Assembly: GCA_016199425.1 (NCBI GenBank)
Contig: JACQGT010000450.1
Location: forward strand, 1-18,689
From: Chloroflexota bacterium
GTDB lineage: Bacteria > Chloroflexota > Anaerolineae > Caldilineales > Caldilineaceae
Direction: 5' to 3'
DNA length: 18,689 nt
Below are positions 7,040 to 14,441 of this stretch, one piece after another (position 1 is the stretch's first letter; every line of letters begins with the position of its first letter). A program made the position numbers and the translations under genes. The notes under the pieces were generated by a model. It saw only the letters and a list, made by a program, of their open reading frames with translations, had not been told where the DNA came from and searched no databases.

Positions 7040-7120
7040 TCGTCAAGAAATCACTTCCCCTTCTGTTGATGTAGAGAGACGATACATCGTCTCTCTACAA
7101 GAGATGTTATTTCTTGACGA
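7040..7120. repeat. Nested inverted repeat just after the binding-protein stop codon
   Basis: An inner palindrome has 14-base perfect arms (TGTAGAGAGACGAT at 7070-7083, complement at 7086-7099) around a 2-base loop. It is enclosed by outer 12-base perfect arms (TCGTCAAGAAAT at 7040-7051, complement at 7109-7120). The outer arm begins ten bases downstream of the binding-protein TAG on the sense strand. A structure this stable should stall or end part of the transcription, or protect the upstream mRNA from 3' decay, favouring binding protein over permease. The inner part resembles a GTAGAGACG-type REP element known to me from Chloroflexi and cyanobacteria. Confidence 0.8.
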
Positions 7121-7130
7121 TTCCTACAGC

Positions 7131-9212
7131 CTACTGATCCATCCACCACTGCGCTACAATCTGGTTGCCGGGAGTAGCCGGCGCCCAGGGACCGACAACA
7201 CCGAAGTCGAGGATGTTGCGCATGTAATCCTTGACAACGATTGGCATTGCCTGATCGCCGGCAACGCCGATGACAAAGGGTCCATGCTCGACAAAGACAT
7301 CAACTGCCTGGCGCACAACGGCATGACGTTCCTCAACCGTGGCGGTGTTGCGCGCCTTGACGTAGAGGTCTTGCAGCATCTTGGCGGAGCTGCTTTCTTC
7401 GGGCTCGATGCCACAGGGATAGGCATTGCCTTCGCTGGCTGCTTCCGTACAGGTGCTGCCACCCTTGGCAAACCAGCGACCTTCCAACGGCATGAAGTAG
7501 CGATTCACAATCGGGAACATCCAGTCCGGATAGGTCAAGATGTCGATTTCCGAAATGTGAGCGCCACGCAGCATATAGTAACCTTCGTTGGTACGAGTAT
7601 CAACGTCCGGTTGCCCGTCGATGTTGTTGATGCGGACGTTGATGCCCAGATTTTCGCCCCACTGCTTTTGCATCTCGGTGGCAGAATCGACCTGTACCTT
7701 CAAACTGCCACCCCAGTTGGTGACATCGATCACCAACTCGAAAGGTGTGCCACTGGGCAACGCGCGGAAGCCATCGGCACCCTTTGCCATGCCCAATTCA
7801 TCCAACATTGCATTGGCCGCATCTACATCCTGATTTACAAAGGACGAAGCCCATGCGTCATACGCCGCTTTGCCTTCATCGCCCGTAAAGTGCCACGACT
7901 GGGGGCTGATGGTGGTGTTCTTGACATCGCCAATACCGCCCCAAACGACGTCGATCACACGCTGGCGATCAAAACCAATCGAAAGCGCTTGACGGAATTT
8001 GTCGCTGCGCAGAATCTCGCGAATTTCGGCGGCCTGTTCGGGGGTATCATCCGCGTAGTTCTTGCCGCCTGCTACATAATCCTGATTGACCATATAGCCG
8101 GGCCAGGCACCTGCGCCATTCAGGTAGTTCTCAAGCAGGTGATAGCCACTCTTGTCAGCATTGTCCAACAGGAATGGAATCTCATTCGGGCTGCCACAGA
8201 TGCGGAAAGCAGTATCGTACTTGCCCTGGGAACAGTTAAGGATACGGGTCTGCTCATCGCTGACAATTTCCACGGCGATATTGTCAATGTAGGGCAGTTG
8301 GTTGCCCGCCGTGTCCACACGCCAGTAATAGGGGTTGCGGCCAAAGGTGTAATTCTGGCCGTCGGCTGACAGGGTGGTGAGACACCAGGCGAAGAGGCAG
8401 GGATACCCCGGCGTCTGCCACCATTTGTCAGCCTTTTCCATATCTTCCCACGTCATGCCTGGAGTATAGGCGGGGTGAAAGGCCTTCAGATGGTGGGCCG
8501 GCTTCATCATACCCTTGGCAAATTCCCAGAAGCCCTGGGCCATGAAGTAGGGGTCGATATAGAGCGGGCGATCCGTGGACTTCCAGACAACGGTGTAATC
8601 GTCGGGGAATTCCATTGTGATGGGTGTGCCATCAGCATTACGCAGATAGGCGGGGACACTGTAGAGCTTCTGCTCAGGGGCGTTAGCCAGGTCTTCCCAG
8701 TAGAACTTCCAATCCGCGCTGGTATACGGCTCGCCATCCGACCATTTCAGCCCTTCGCGCATGTGCATCGTGAAGGTCATGCCATCTTCGGACCATTCGT
8801 AGGATTCCACCAAAGCCGGTTCATAGCCGGTCAGGTCGGTATTCCACTTGATGGGCGCTTCGACGGCGAAGTAGAGTTGCACATTGCCAACTTCCGGCCA
8901 CCAGGACGCGCTGTGCAAGGTGCCACCGTACTGGCCGACCGACTCCAGGGGTGTCGTGACCACCGGTTGGGCAGGCAGGCGCTCGTCCACCGGCGGCAGC
9001 GTGCCAGCGGCCACCATCTCGGCCAGGGCCGGCGCTTCGGTATAGGCGCTCGGTGCGGCAACAGGTGCGGCCGGTGCTTCTGCTTTGGGTGCTTCTGCGG
9101 CAGGGGCCGCTGCTGGCTCTGCTGTCGGTTCGGCTGGCGCGTCGCCGCCGCCACAAGCGGCAAAGAGCAACAGCAACACGACCAATAGACTTAACAATTT
9201 AAGTCTTTGCAT
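7131..9212 (-). CDS. Lipoprotein substrate-binding protein of ABC system 1 (SBP family 5)
   Basis: 693 residues from the ATG at 9212, with AGGAG seven bases upstream. A type II signal peptide ends in FAAC with the lipid-bearing cysteine at 20. An Ala/Pro/Glu-rich linker to about residue 57 tethers the domain to the membrane. The rest fits the SBP_bac_5 fold: QYGGTLHSASWWPEV opens the domain, LVESYEWSEDGMTFTMHMREGLKWSDGEP (about 134-162) is the family's hallmark region, and NPYYWRVDTAGNQLPYID and FRQALSIGFDRQ follow. It is about 150 residues longer than E. coli OppA, as in binding proteins that take larger or non-peptide ligands. First structural gene of operon 1, behind a consensus promoter. 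The ligand is unknown; the LacI neighbour hints at an oligosaccharide. Confidence 0.93.
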   Translation of the reverse strand: MQRLKLLSLLVVLLLLFAACGGGDAPAEPTAEPAAAPAAEAPKAEAPAAPVAAPSAYTEAPALAEMVAAGTLPPVDERLPAQPVVTTPLESVGQYGGTLHSASWWPEVGNVQLYFAVEAPIKWNTDLTGYEPALVESYEWSEDGMTFTMHMREGLKWSDGEPYTSADWKFYWEDLANAPEQKLYSVPAYLRNADGTPITMEFPDDYTVVWKSTDRPLYIDPYFMAQGFWEFAKGMMKPAHHLKAFHPAYTPGMTWEDMEKADKWWQTPGYPCLFAWCLTTLSADGQNYTFGRNPYYWRVDTAGNQLPYIDNIAVEIVSDEQTRILNCSQGKYDTAFRICGSPNEIPFLLDNADKSGYHLLENYLNGAGAWPGYMVNQDYVAGGKNYADDTPEQAAEIREILRSDKFRQALSIGFDRQRVIDVVWGGIGDVKNTTISPQSWHFTGDEGKAAYDAWASSFVNQDVDAANAMLDELGMAKGADGFRALPSGTPFELVIDVTNWGGSLKVQVDSATEMQKQWGENLGINVRINNIDGQPDVDTRTNEGYYMLRGAHISEIDILTYPDWMFPIVNRYFMPLEGRWFAKGGSTCTEAASEGNAYPCGIEPEESSSAKMLQDLYVKARNTATVEERHAVVRQAVDVFVEHGPFVIGVAGDQAMPIVVKDYMRNILDFGVVGPWAPATPGNQIVAQWWMDQ

Positions 9213-9360
9213 GGGGTTTCTCCTTTGTTGAATCGATGGTGGACAAGGTGTTACAGGATAGAATGCTATGGATTTGTTGCCATATATTATTTATATTCGC
9301 AAAGCCTGGAGAACGGGGGGGAACTCGGCTTATTGAATGCGGTAGGAGGTACTAAAGTCC

Positions 9361-9390
9361 ATTATACGCCAAAATGGACGCCAGTGTCAA
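9361..9390 (-). promoter_or_regulatory. Consensus sigma70-type promoter of ABC operon 1
   Basis: On the minus strand a perfect TTGACA (9385-9390) and a perfect TATAAT (9361-9366) are 18 bases apart. Transcription would start near 9354, leaving a leader of about 140 bases before the binding-protein ATG. The gap from 9213 to 9478 holds no gene. No clear copy of the operator seen at lacI is present. Confidence 0.8.
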
Positions 9391-9459
9391 AGCAGTAGAA
9401 AGGGCAAAATGTAAGGTACCATCACTCCCTTCTTCCACGGAAAGCAATCTGTATGTATC

Positions 9460-9481
9460 CTAACTCGGAACTCCTAACTCA
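9460..9481. repeat. GAGTTAGGA-word array at the lacI stop codon
   Basis: On the gene's sense strand the TGA stop runs straight into GAGTTAGGA, GTTCC, GAGTTAGGA. The two 9-base words are identical. It is the same placement as the word arrays at other stop codons in the window. Confidence 0.5.
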
Positions 9482-10501
9482 TACCTTCCTCTCTACAGAC
9501 TCTCGTTCAATCAAACACGACTCCAGCAACTCCTGCCCATCAGGTTGACGGCCCGCTTCGATGGCGTCAATGAGCCGATTGGCCGCGGCCGCCGCGATGG
9601 CCCGGTAGGGAACGCGCAGGCTGGTGAGGGGTGGCGTCAGGTGGGCGGCTTCGGGGGAATCGTTTGTTCCCACCAGCGAGACTTGTCCGGGCACGTCGAT
9701 GCCCCGTTCCCGCAACCCGCGCAAAATGCCGATTGCCATCAGATCGTTGGCCGCGTAGTAGGCAGTGGGCGCATTCGATTCGTCCCGCCGGGTGCGTTCC
9801 ACGGCCTGATAGCCCCCGTCTTCGGCGAAGTAGCCGTAGTCGATCCACTCCTCGGTCACGGCCAGATTGGCCGCTGCCATCCCGTTGTGGTAGCCTTCCA
9901 GCCGCTCTTTGACAACACTGCTGTCCGGGTCGCCGCCCACATAGGCAATGCGCCGGTGGCCCAGGCCCGCCAGGTATTCGATGATGTGCCGGGTGGCTGT
10001 ACGGTTGTCAGCGTCCACCCAGGCCACGTCAGCGTGCTGGGCCGGCGGATGGCCGATGAGAACGAGGGATGTATTATGACGCTGCAATTCGCCCACTGTA
10101 TCCACATCCAGGCGGCTGCTGGTGACGACAATGCCGTCGGCCTGACGGGTTGCCAGAATGTCCAATGCCTGCACGTGTTCGTCCTGATAGCCATTGCAGC
10201 CGCCCACCAGCAGCCGGTAGCCCCGCGCGTAGGATACTTCCAGCAAACCCGCCATCAGTTGGGGGAAAAAGCTGTCGGCAAAGTACCCATCAAAGACGTG
10301 GGGCACAATGACGCCGATGGTTTTGGTGCGGCGCACGCTGAGCGAACGAGCGATGGCGTTGGGCTGAAAGTTGAGCGCCCGCGCCGCCACCATCACCCGC
10401 TGGCGGGTGGCTTCGCTGATCTGCGCGTTGCCCGAAAAGACCCGGCTGACAGTGCTGGGGTGTACGTCGGCTTGCGCGGCCACATCTCGGATGGTAGACA
10501 C
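9479..10501 (-). CDS. LacI-family transcriptional regulator
   Basis: 340 residues if started at GTG 10501, the position that gives the standard N-terminus (S)TIRDVAAQADVHPSTVSRVFSG. Longer frames reaching 10648 would add about 50 untypical residues and run through the operator. The helix-turn-helix is at about 4-23. The hinge helix with its conserved AR-L is near 50-57 (NAIARSLSVRR). The sugar-binding core starts at TKTIGVIVPHVFDGYFADSFF, and the domain runs on through RRIAYVGGDPDSS, YYAANDLMAIGILRGLRERG, SLVGTND and LTSLRVPYRAIA. All blocks are intact and the length is normal. It should be a dimer that releases DNA on binding a sugar-like effector. It sits directly upstream of ABC operon 1 on the same strand, the best candidate target besides its own promoter. 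A GTG start and a weak AGGT ribosome site suggest low expression. Confidence 0.92.
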   Translation of the reverse strand: MSTIRDVAAQADVHPSTVSRVFSGNAQISEATRQRVMVAARALNFQPNAIARSLSVRRTKTIGVIVPHVFDGYFADSFFPQLMAGLLEVSYARGYRLLVGGCNGYQDEHVQALDILATRQADGIVVTSSRLDVDTVGELQRHNTSLVLIGHPPAQHADVAWVDADNRTATRHIIEYLAGLGHRRIAYVGGDPDSSVVKERLEGYHNGMAAANLAVTEEWIDYGYFAEDGGYQAVERTRRDESNAPTAYYAANDLMAIGILRGLRERGIDVPGQVSLVGTNDSPEAAHLTPPLTSLRVPYRAIAAAAANRLIDAIEAGRQPDGQELLESCLIERESVERKV

Positions 10502-10642
10502 AACAAAAGACCTGTTCACTACAACAAATTCTGGGCTATGCCCATTGAGAGGAAACCTCCGGTCTGCAAGTGTGTGGGGGAGACACCTGGTGGGAAGACC
10601 GACGGTCATAGGTATCATCGATTGCCTATCGGAAAAAGGGAT

Positions 10643-10658
10643 ATGCAACCGATTGCAT
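10643..10658. promoter_or_regulatory. LacI-type operator at its own promoter
   Basis: ATGCAACCGATTGCAT is symmetric at 14 of 16 positions around a central CG, the form expected for LacI/GalR regulators (TGCAAnCGnTTGCA). It begins two bases downstream of the lacI -10 and covers the predicted transcription start, so binding would block lacI transcription. Confidence 0.8.
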
Positions 10659-10660
10659 TA

Positions 10661-10690
10661 ATTATAGGATCAGTCTGGGTTGGTTGTCAA
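10661..10690 (-). promoter_or_regulatory. Consensus sigma70-type promoter of lacI
   Basis: On the minus strand TTGACA (10685-10690) and TATAAT (10661-10666) are 18 bases apart, the same elements and spacing as the operon 1 promoter. Transcription would start near 10654, inside the operator, leaving a leader of about 150 bases before the GTG at 10501. Confidence 0.8.
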
Positions 10691-10758
10691 GTTTCAGTAT
10701 TTAGAAAACAGAAACTTCCATTCTCTGCTGGAACTGAAAAAGGAGGGGAAGAAGAAAC

Positions 10759-10795
10759 GTGAAACGTGAGATCAGACGGCGATCTCACGTTTCAC
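10759..10795. terminator. Perfect 15-base hairpin downstream of the VWA gene
   Basis: Arms GTGAAACGTGAGATC (10759-10773) and its exact complement (10781-10795) enclose a 7-base loop. It lies 27 bases beyond the VWA-gene stop. On that strand it is followed by a pyrimidine-rich tail (GTTTCTTCTTCCCCTCC) rather than a clean T-run. It may end the VWA transcript and insulate the lacI promoter, which begins about 70 bases further on. Confidence 0.6.
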
Positions 10796-10804
10796 TCCTC
10801 ACGC

Positions 10805-10825
10805 ACCCCAATCCCCAATCTCCTA
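10805..10825. repeat. GATTGGG-word array at the VWA stop codon
   Basis: On the sense strand the TAG stop is followed at once by GAGATTGGG, GATTGGG and GTGCG. This G-rich word array leads into the 10759-10795 hairpin. Confidence 0.5.
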
Positions 10826-12169
10826 CTGCCGATTCCCCTGGGGCAACTTCGCCAGCTCCTCCCGCACCAGACGCACCACCAGCCGGTCCAGGGTGTCCAC
10901 CGAATAGTTGTCCACGTCGTGGGTGGTCTCTGTGCCGGGGCCGCTGCTGGCATCGCCGCCTTCTTCGTAGGTCAAGAAGACGAACTTGCCGCCAGTAAAT
11001 TGGGCCATCTGCCGGAAGATATACTCGCCCTGCTCGTCCAGACCGCTGGCCCCCACCGGGAAAATTTTGACACCCATTGCCACCGCTTCCAGCATATCCG
11101 TATCGTAGGCGTAGCGCTCCTGATAGTCCAGATGGGGCGGGGCGTCGGCCACCAGCAGCACCAGGCGCACCGCGTCTTCGCGAGTCCAGTCGGAGTTGTG
11201 CAGGGCTATGTGCAGGGCCTCGTTCAGGGACTCAGGATAGTCGCCGCCGCCTTCCGCCTGCAAGCGGGAGAGCTGAGTCTGGAAGCGGCTCAGATGGCTG
11301 GTAAACGCTTCCGCCTTCACCACAAAAGCGTCGCCCCGGTCCCGGTAGGCTACCAGACTGTAACGCACGGAAGGTCGTTCGGGCAGGCTGTCGATCTGGG
11401 AAGCGATGGCGGCCATGGAATTCTTCAGTTTATCGATCTCATCGCTCATCGAACCCGTGGCGTCGATGAGAAAGAGCAGGTCCAGTTGGGTGCGCTCCGC
11501 CGCGGGCGGGTCGATGAGAGTGATGGTCCAGCGGCTCTCCTGGCGGGAGAACTGCTGGCGCTGGGCCACATAGCCTTTGCTGGCGGTGACGAAGTACGTT
11601 TGTACCCGCGGATTACCATCCAGCGCCCGGGGGTGAAAGAAAAGCCGCCCGCCTGCGTCCGTGCGCCCGGTGAAGATCACCTGCTGCTGATCGCCGTAGA
11701 TTTCCACCGTGGCGTCATGCACCGGCTCGCTGGCTTCGTCCCATACCTGAATTGTGATGCGCTCAGTGATATCCCGCTCATTTACCCACAGATAGTCGTG
11801 ACGGGCGCGATAGTCCAGATAGTCGTTCCACTGTTCGTTGTCGTCCACCACACCTGCGGTCACCGGCTCGGCGGGGCGCTGCTCCCTGCTGTAGGGCACG
11901 GGCGTGGGGCTGCGGTGAGAAGAAGGCGCTGCTGGGGCAGCCGCGGCTGGTTCCCTGGCCGGGCGGGCGCTCTCGGCGGCGGGGGCTGCGGCGGCGGGTG
12001 CTTCCGCAGGTGAGGACGCCGCTGCTTCGCCACCTGCCGCGGCAGGCGCTGCACCAGCGGATTCTTGGGCAGCGGGAACAGCCGCCATGGGGGCTGCGCA
12101 TCCGCTGAAAAGAGTCGCAACAATCAGAAGCAATACATAAACACGAAGGGATTTCTGTTGGCTCTGCAT
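10823..12169 (-). CDS. Lipoprotein with Cna/CarboxypepD-like beta domain and von Willebrand factor A domain
   Basis: 448 residues from the ATG at 12169, with AGGAG seven bases upstream; the longer frame to 12220 lacks such a site. A signal peptide ends in LFSGC with cysteine 24. An Ala/Pro-rich linker follows to about residue 97. Residues 133-219 look like a beta-sandwich of the Cna-B/carboxypeptidase-regulatory type (ITIQVWDEASEPVHDATVEIY, then TGRTDAGGRLFF). The VWA domain runs from about 228 to 400: LDLLFLIDATGSMSDEI supplies the MIDAS residues Asp236, Thr238 and Ser240, GGGDYPE places Asp310, and LLVADAPPH places Asp342. It should be an outer-face, metal-dependent adhesion or scaffold protein. 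Its partner is unknown. It lies between lacI and the second importer, divergent from the latter. Confidence 0.88.
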   Translation of the reverse strand: MQSQQKSLRVYVLLLIVATLFSGCAAPMAAVPAAQESAGAAPAAAGGEAAASSPAEAPAAAAPAAESARPAREPAAAAPAAPSSHRSPTPVPYSREQRPAEPVTAGVVDDNEQWNDYLDYRARHDYLWVNERDITERITIQVWDEASEPVHDATVEIYGDQQQVIFTGRTDAGGRLFFHPRALDGNPRVQTYFVTASKGYVAQRQQFSRQESRWTITLIDPPAAERTQLDLLFLIDATGSMSDEIDKLKNSMAAIASQIDSLPERPSVRYSLVAYRDRGDAFVVKAEAFTSHLSRFQTQLSRLQAEGGGDYPESLNEALHIALHNSDWTREDAVRLVLLVADAPPHLDYQERYAYDTDMLEAVAMGVKIFPVGASGLDEQGEYIFRQMAQFTGGKFVFLTYEEGGDASSGPGTETTHDVDNYSVDTLDRLVVRLVREELAKLPQGNRQ

Positions 12170-12269
12170 GGAAGTTCTCCTTTGGTTGGGGCCGGTGGCC
12201 GCTGTCGAAACGCTGCCCACAGCATCCCACTTTTCCCATGCATTGCCAGGGCCAGATGTGTACCACAGG

Positions 12270-12288
12270 TGTTACATTTCGTGTAACA
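12270..12288. promoter_or_regulatory. Palindromic candidate operator TGTTACA-N5-TGTAACA
   Basis: Perfect 7-base arms surround TTTCG. The site lies about 100 bases upstream of the VWA ATG and about 75 bases upstream of the operon 2 -35. It suits a dimeric regulator controlling one or both divergent units. The words do not match the lacI operator, so a different regulator is implied. The family is not identified. Confidence 0.5.
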
Positions 12289-12360
12289 TACCCGATTTGT
12301 ATGCCTACGTACGGCATCGGAGAACGAATGGATGTGCAAAAGTGACTGGAAAAACAGCAT

Positions 12361-12389
12361 TTGACATTTCAATAAGTCCGCCATATGAT
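12361..12389 (+). promoter_or_regulatory. Sigma70-type promoter of ABC operon 2
   Basis: TTGACA (12361-12366) and TATGAT (12384-12389, five of six consensus bases) are 17 bases apart. Transcription would begin near 12395. It precedes the second binding-protein gene and is the only strong promoter seen for that operon. Confidence 0.75.
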
Positions 12390-12535
12390 ACCGGAGTTAC
12401 ATGCACCGCTGTGGCACAGGAGGGCGCAAGGGCGCTGCAAAAATCAACAATCCACAGCCGTCACCACAACCAAATCTACTTCTTCATTCCCACCCATCGG
12501 AACCATTTCCATCTACCCCACGGAGGAAAGGCAGT

Positions 12536-14341
12536 ATGAACAGGCTTAGAGTAGTATTGGCTTGTCTGGCGTTTGGCGCGCTTCTCATCAGCGCCTGCGC
12601 CGCCGCACCGTCACCTGCGCCGGCCGCGCAGGAACCAGCTACCGCGGCACAACCCGCGGCTGCGCCCGCTGCGGCCGAACAGCCCGCCCCGGCCACGGCA
12701 GACGGGGAAGTACCCCGCAACCGCACGATGATTGTGGCGGACTTTGGCCCAAACTATTCCGCTCCAGATATGTGGAGTCCCTATAACCTGGGCGGAACCC
12801 ATCAGAATGGCGTGTCGCTCTTCCACGAACCCCTCGTTTTTGCCGATATGCTCGACGGCATCCAGTATCCCTGGCTGGCGACAAGCTGGGAGTACAATGC
12901 GGATGCCACCGAACTGGTCTACCACCTGCGCGATGGCGTGACCTGGAGCGACGGTGAGAAGTTTACCGCCGGGGATGTGGTCTACACCCTCAACACCCTG
13001 CGCGACCTGGGCAATGAGGTTCGTCTGGGCGGCATCTATCAGACTTTCGTCAAAGAGGCTACGGTTGTCGATGATCTGACGGTCAAGATCACATTCAATT
13101 CTCCGGCTCCCCGTTTCCACGATGAGATTATCGTAGCCAAAGGCGATTCGGCTACATTCATCGTCCCCGAACACATCTGGAAAGACCAAAATTGGGCCGA
13201 GTATACCGCCTTCAACGACGGCGCAGGGCCAGTGACCACCAGCCCCTGGCGCTACTCCTTTGCCGACGACACACGCCGCATCATCGATCGGGTGAAAAGC
13301 TGTGACGATTGGTGGGCCTGCCGCACGGGTTTCGCCCAGTTGCCAGAAGTCGAACGTTTCACCCAAATCATCATTGCCGATCAACAGGCCCAGGCCACTG
13401 CGTTGATTCGCAATGAGATCGACCAGACCCACGATCTGCGCGTCGATCTGATCGAGAAAATCCTGCAGGAGAACCCGGACGCCACCACCTGGACCGGTCG
13501 CGAAGGTCCCTATGGGATGGTTTCCTGGTGGCCGACCGCGCTGCACCTGAGCAATAAAGACAAGCACTTCAGCAAGCCAGAGGTGCGCTGGGCCATCAAC
13601 CGCTACATCGACCGGGACAAACTGATCGACTTCGCCTTTGCTGGCAACGGTCAAAAATCGGTTTGGCCCTTCCCGCCCTTTAAGGGTCTGCAGGCTTCCA
13701 TCGACAACCTGGCCGATCTGGAAGCCGAATATCAGCCGGACCTGTTTGATCCTGCGGATGGTGACGCCCGCCTGACCGCGGCTGGCTACACCAAAGACAG
13801 CGAAGGCTATTGGGCCAATGCCGATGGCGATCGCATCAAATGTGACATCCAGAGCCTACCCCACTTCTCGGACCTGGGACCAGTGCTTATCGAGATGCTC
13901 AAAAAGGGCGGTATTGAGACCACCTTTGCCCTACCGCCCAATGTGGGTGCCATTCTGTCGTCGGGTGACTACACCTGTGGCCTCTTTGGTCACAACGGCG
14001 CGATGTCTGGCAACATCTACCGCACGTTGCGCCTCTACACCACGGGCGATCCGGGCAACTGGTTCCAGTACTCCAATCCGGAGTTCGACGCCATTGTGGA
14101 CGAGCTGGCTGTGACAGCCGACGAAGCGAAAGTACGGGAACTGGAACACGCGGCCATGGACATCTGGCTGCGCGACCTGCCCGATGTCAATCTGGCCCAG
14201 TTCTACAACCGGACCGGCAACAACGGGCACTACTGGACCAACTGGCCGTCTACGGACAGCGATCCGTATATGAACGGTATTCACATGCATACGGGCTTCC
14301 CGTATACAATGATGCAGCTAAAGGCCACAAATGCTCCGTAA
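12536..14341 (+). CDS. Lipoprotein substrate-binding protein of ABC system 2 (SBP family 5)
   Basis: 601 residues from the ATG at 12536, chosen for the GGAGGAAAG site before it and because it gives a proper signal peptide; the frame is open back to 12401. The lipobox is ISAC with cysteine 21, followed by an Ala/Pro linker to about residue 58. SBP_bac_5 features are clear: LATSWEYNADATELVYHLRDGVTWSDGEKFTAGDVVYTLNTL (about 106-147), then PEVRWAINRYIDRDKLID and a C-terminal LRDLPDVNLAQFYNRTGNNGHYWTNWP. The protein is only distantly like the system 1 binding protein, so the two importers probably take different ligands. The aromatic-rich surface (many Trp/Tyr) would suit sugar stacking but is not proof. 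It is first in operon 2, followed by a hairpin. Confidence 0.92.
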   Translation: MNRLRVVLACLAFGALLISACAAAPSPAPAAQEPATAAQPAAAPAAAEQPAPATADGEVPRNRTMIVADFGPNYSAPDMWSPYNLGGTHQNGVSLFHEPLVFADMLDGIQYPWLATSWEYNADATELVYHLRDGVTWSDGEKFTAGDVVYTLNTLRDLGNEVRLGGIYQTFVKEATVVDDLTVKITFNSPAPRFHDEIIVAKGDSATFIVPEHIWKDQNWAEYTAFNDGAGPVTTSPWRYSFADDTRRIIDRVKSCDDWWACRTGFAQLPEVERFTQIIIADQQAQATALIRNEIDQTHDLRVDLIEKILQENPDATTWTGREGPYGMVSWWPTALHLSNKDKHFSKPEVRWAINRYIDRDKLIDFAFAGNGQKSVWPFPPFKGLQASIDNLADLEAEYQPDLFDPADGDARLTAAGYTKDSEGYWANADGDRIKCDIQSLPHFSDLGPVLIEMLKKGGIETTFALPPNVGAILSSGDYTCGLFGHNGAMSGNIYRTLRLYTTGDPGNWFQYSNPEFDAIVDELAVTADEAKVRELEHAAMDIWLRDLPDVNLAQFYNRTGNNGHYWTNWPSTDSDPYMNGIHMHTGFPYTMMQLKATNAP

Positions 14342-14360
14342 CGGCTGAGTGATGGAATCG

Positions 14361-14392
14361 GACCTGCCAGGTTGTTGAAAACCTGGCAGGTC
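14361..14392 (+). terminator. Hairpin between binding-protein and permease genes of operon 2
   Basis: GACCTGCCAGGTT (14361-14373) and its exact complement (14380-14392) enclose GTTGAA, followed by TTTCC. It lies 19 bases after the TAA of the binding-protein gene. With only three T after the stem it is better seen as a partial terminator or 3'-stabilising hairpin than a full stop, because the permease genes have no visible promoter of their own. The same palindrome type recurs, to my recollection, as a REP element in Chloroflexi. Confidence 0.65.
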
Positions 14393-14441
14393 TTTCCTGT
14401 GCATCCAAAGCCGCATCACCTTCCAGAACGGTTGCCGAATT

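Larger units (their letters stand above)
12170..12535. promoter_or_regulatory. Divergent control region between the VWA gene and ABC operon 2
   Basis: This 366-base gap holds no convincing gene. It contains the palindrome at 12270-12288, the plus-strand promoter at 12361-12389 and a leader of about 140 bases. The leader is open in frame with the binding-protein gene. No clear promoter for the VWA gene was found. Confidence 0.6.

Noticed and set aside
7104..8369. 421-codon open frame opposite the system 1 binding protein
   Set aside because: It is antisense to a gene with a signal peptide, a lipobox and the whole SBP fold. The long frame results from GC-biased codon use, and its protein has no recognisable domain.
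9268..9283. Second LacI operator in the operon 1 leader (ATGGATTTGTTGCCAT)
   Set aside because: Only the outer four bases on each side are symmetric, the central CG is missing, and it matches the lacI operator at about 10 of 16 positions on the minus strand. That is too weak to claim.
10502..10648. Longer LacI protein starting near 10648
   Set aside because: It would add about 50 residues before the usual helix-turn-helix and would begin within the operator, upstream of or at the predicted transcription start.
9545..10762. 405-codon open frame opposite lacI
   Set aside because: It is a shadow of the LacI gene, crosses that gene's promoter and operator, and its product shows no family features.
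10766..12013. 415-codon open frame opposite the VWA gene
   Set aside because: The VWA strand has a lipobox, MIDAS motif and ribosome site. The opposite frame has none of these and starts inside the 10759-10795 hairpin.
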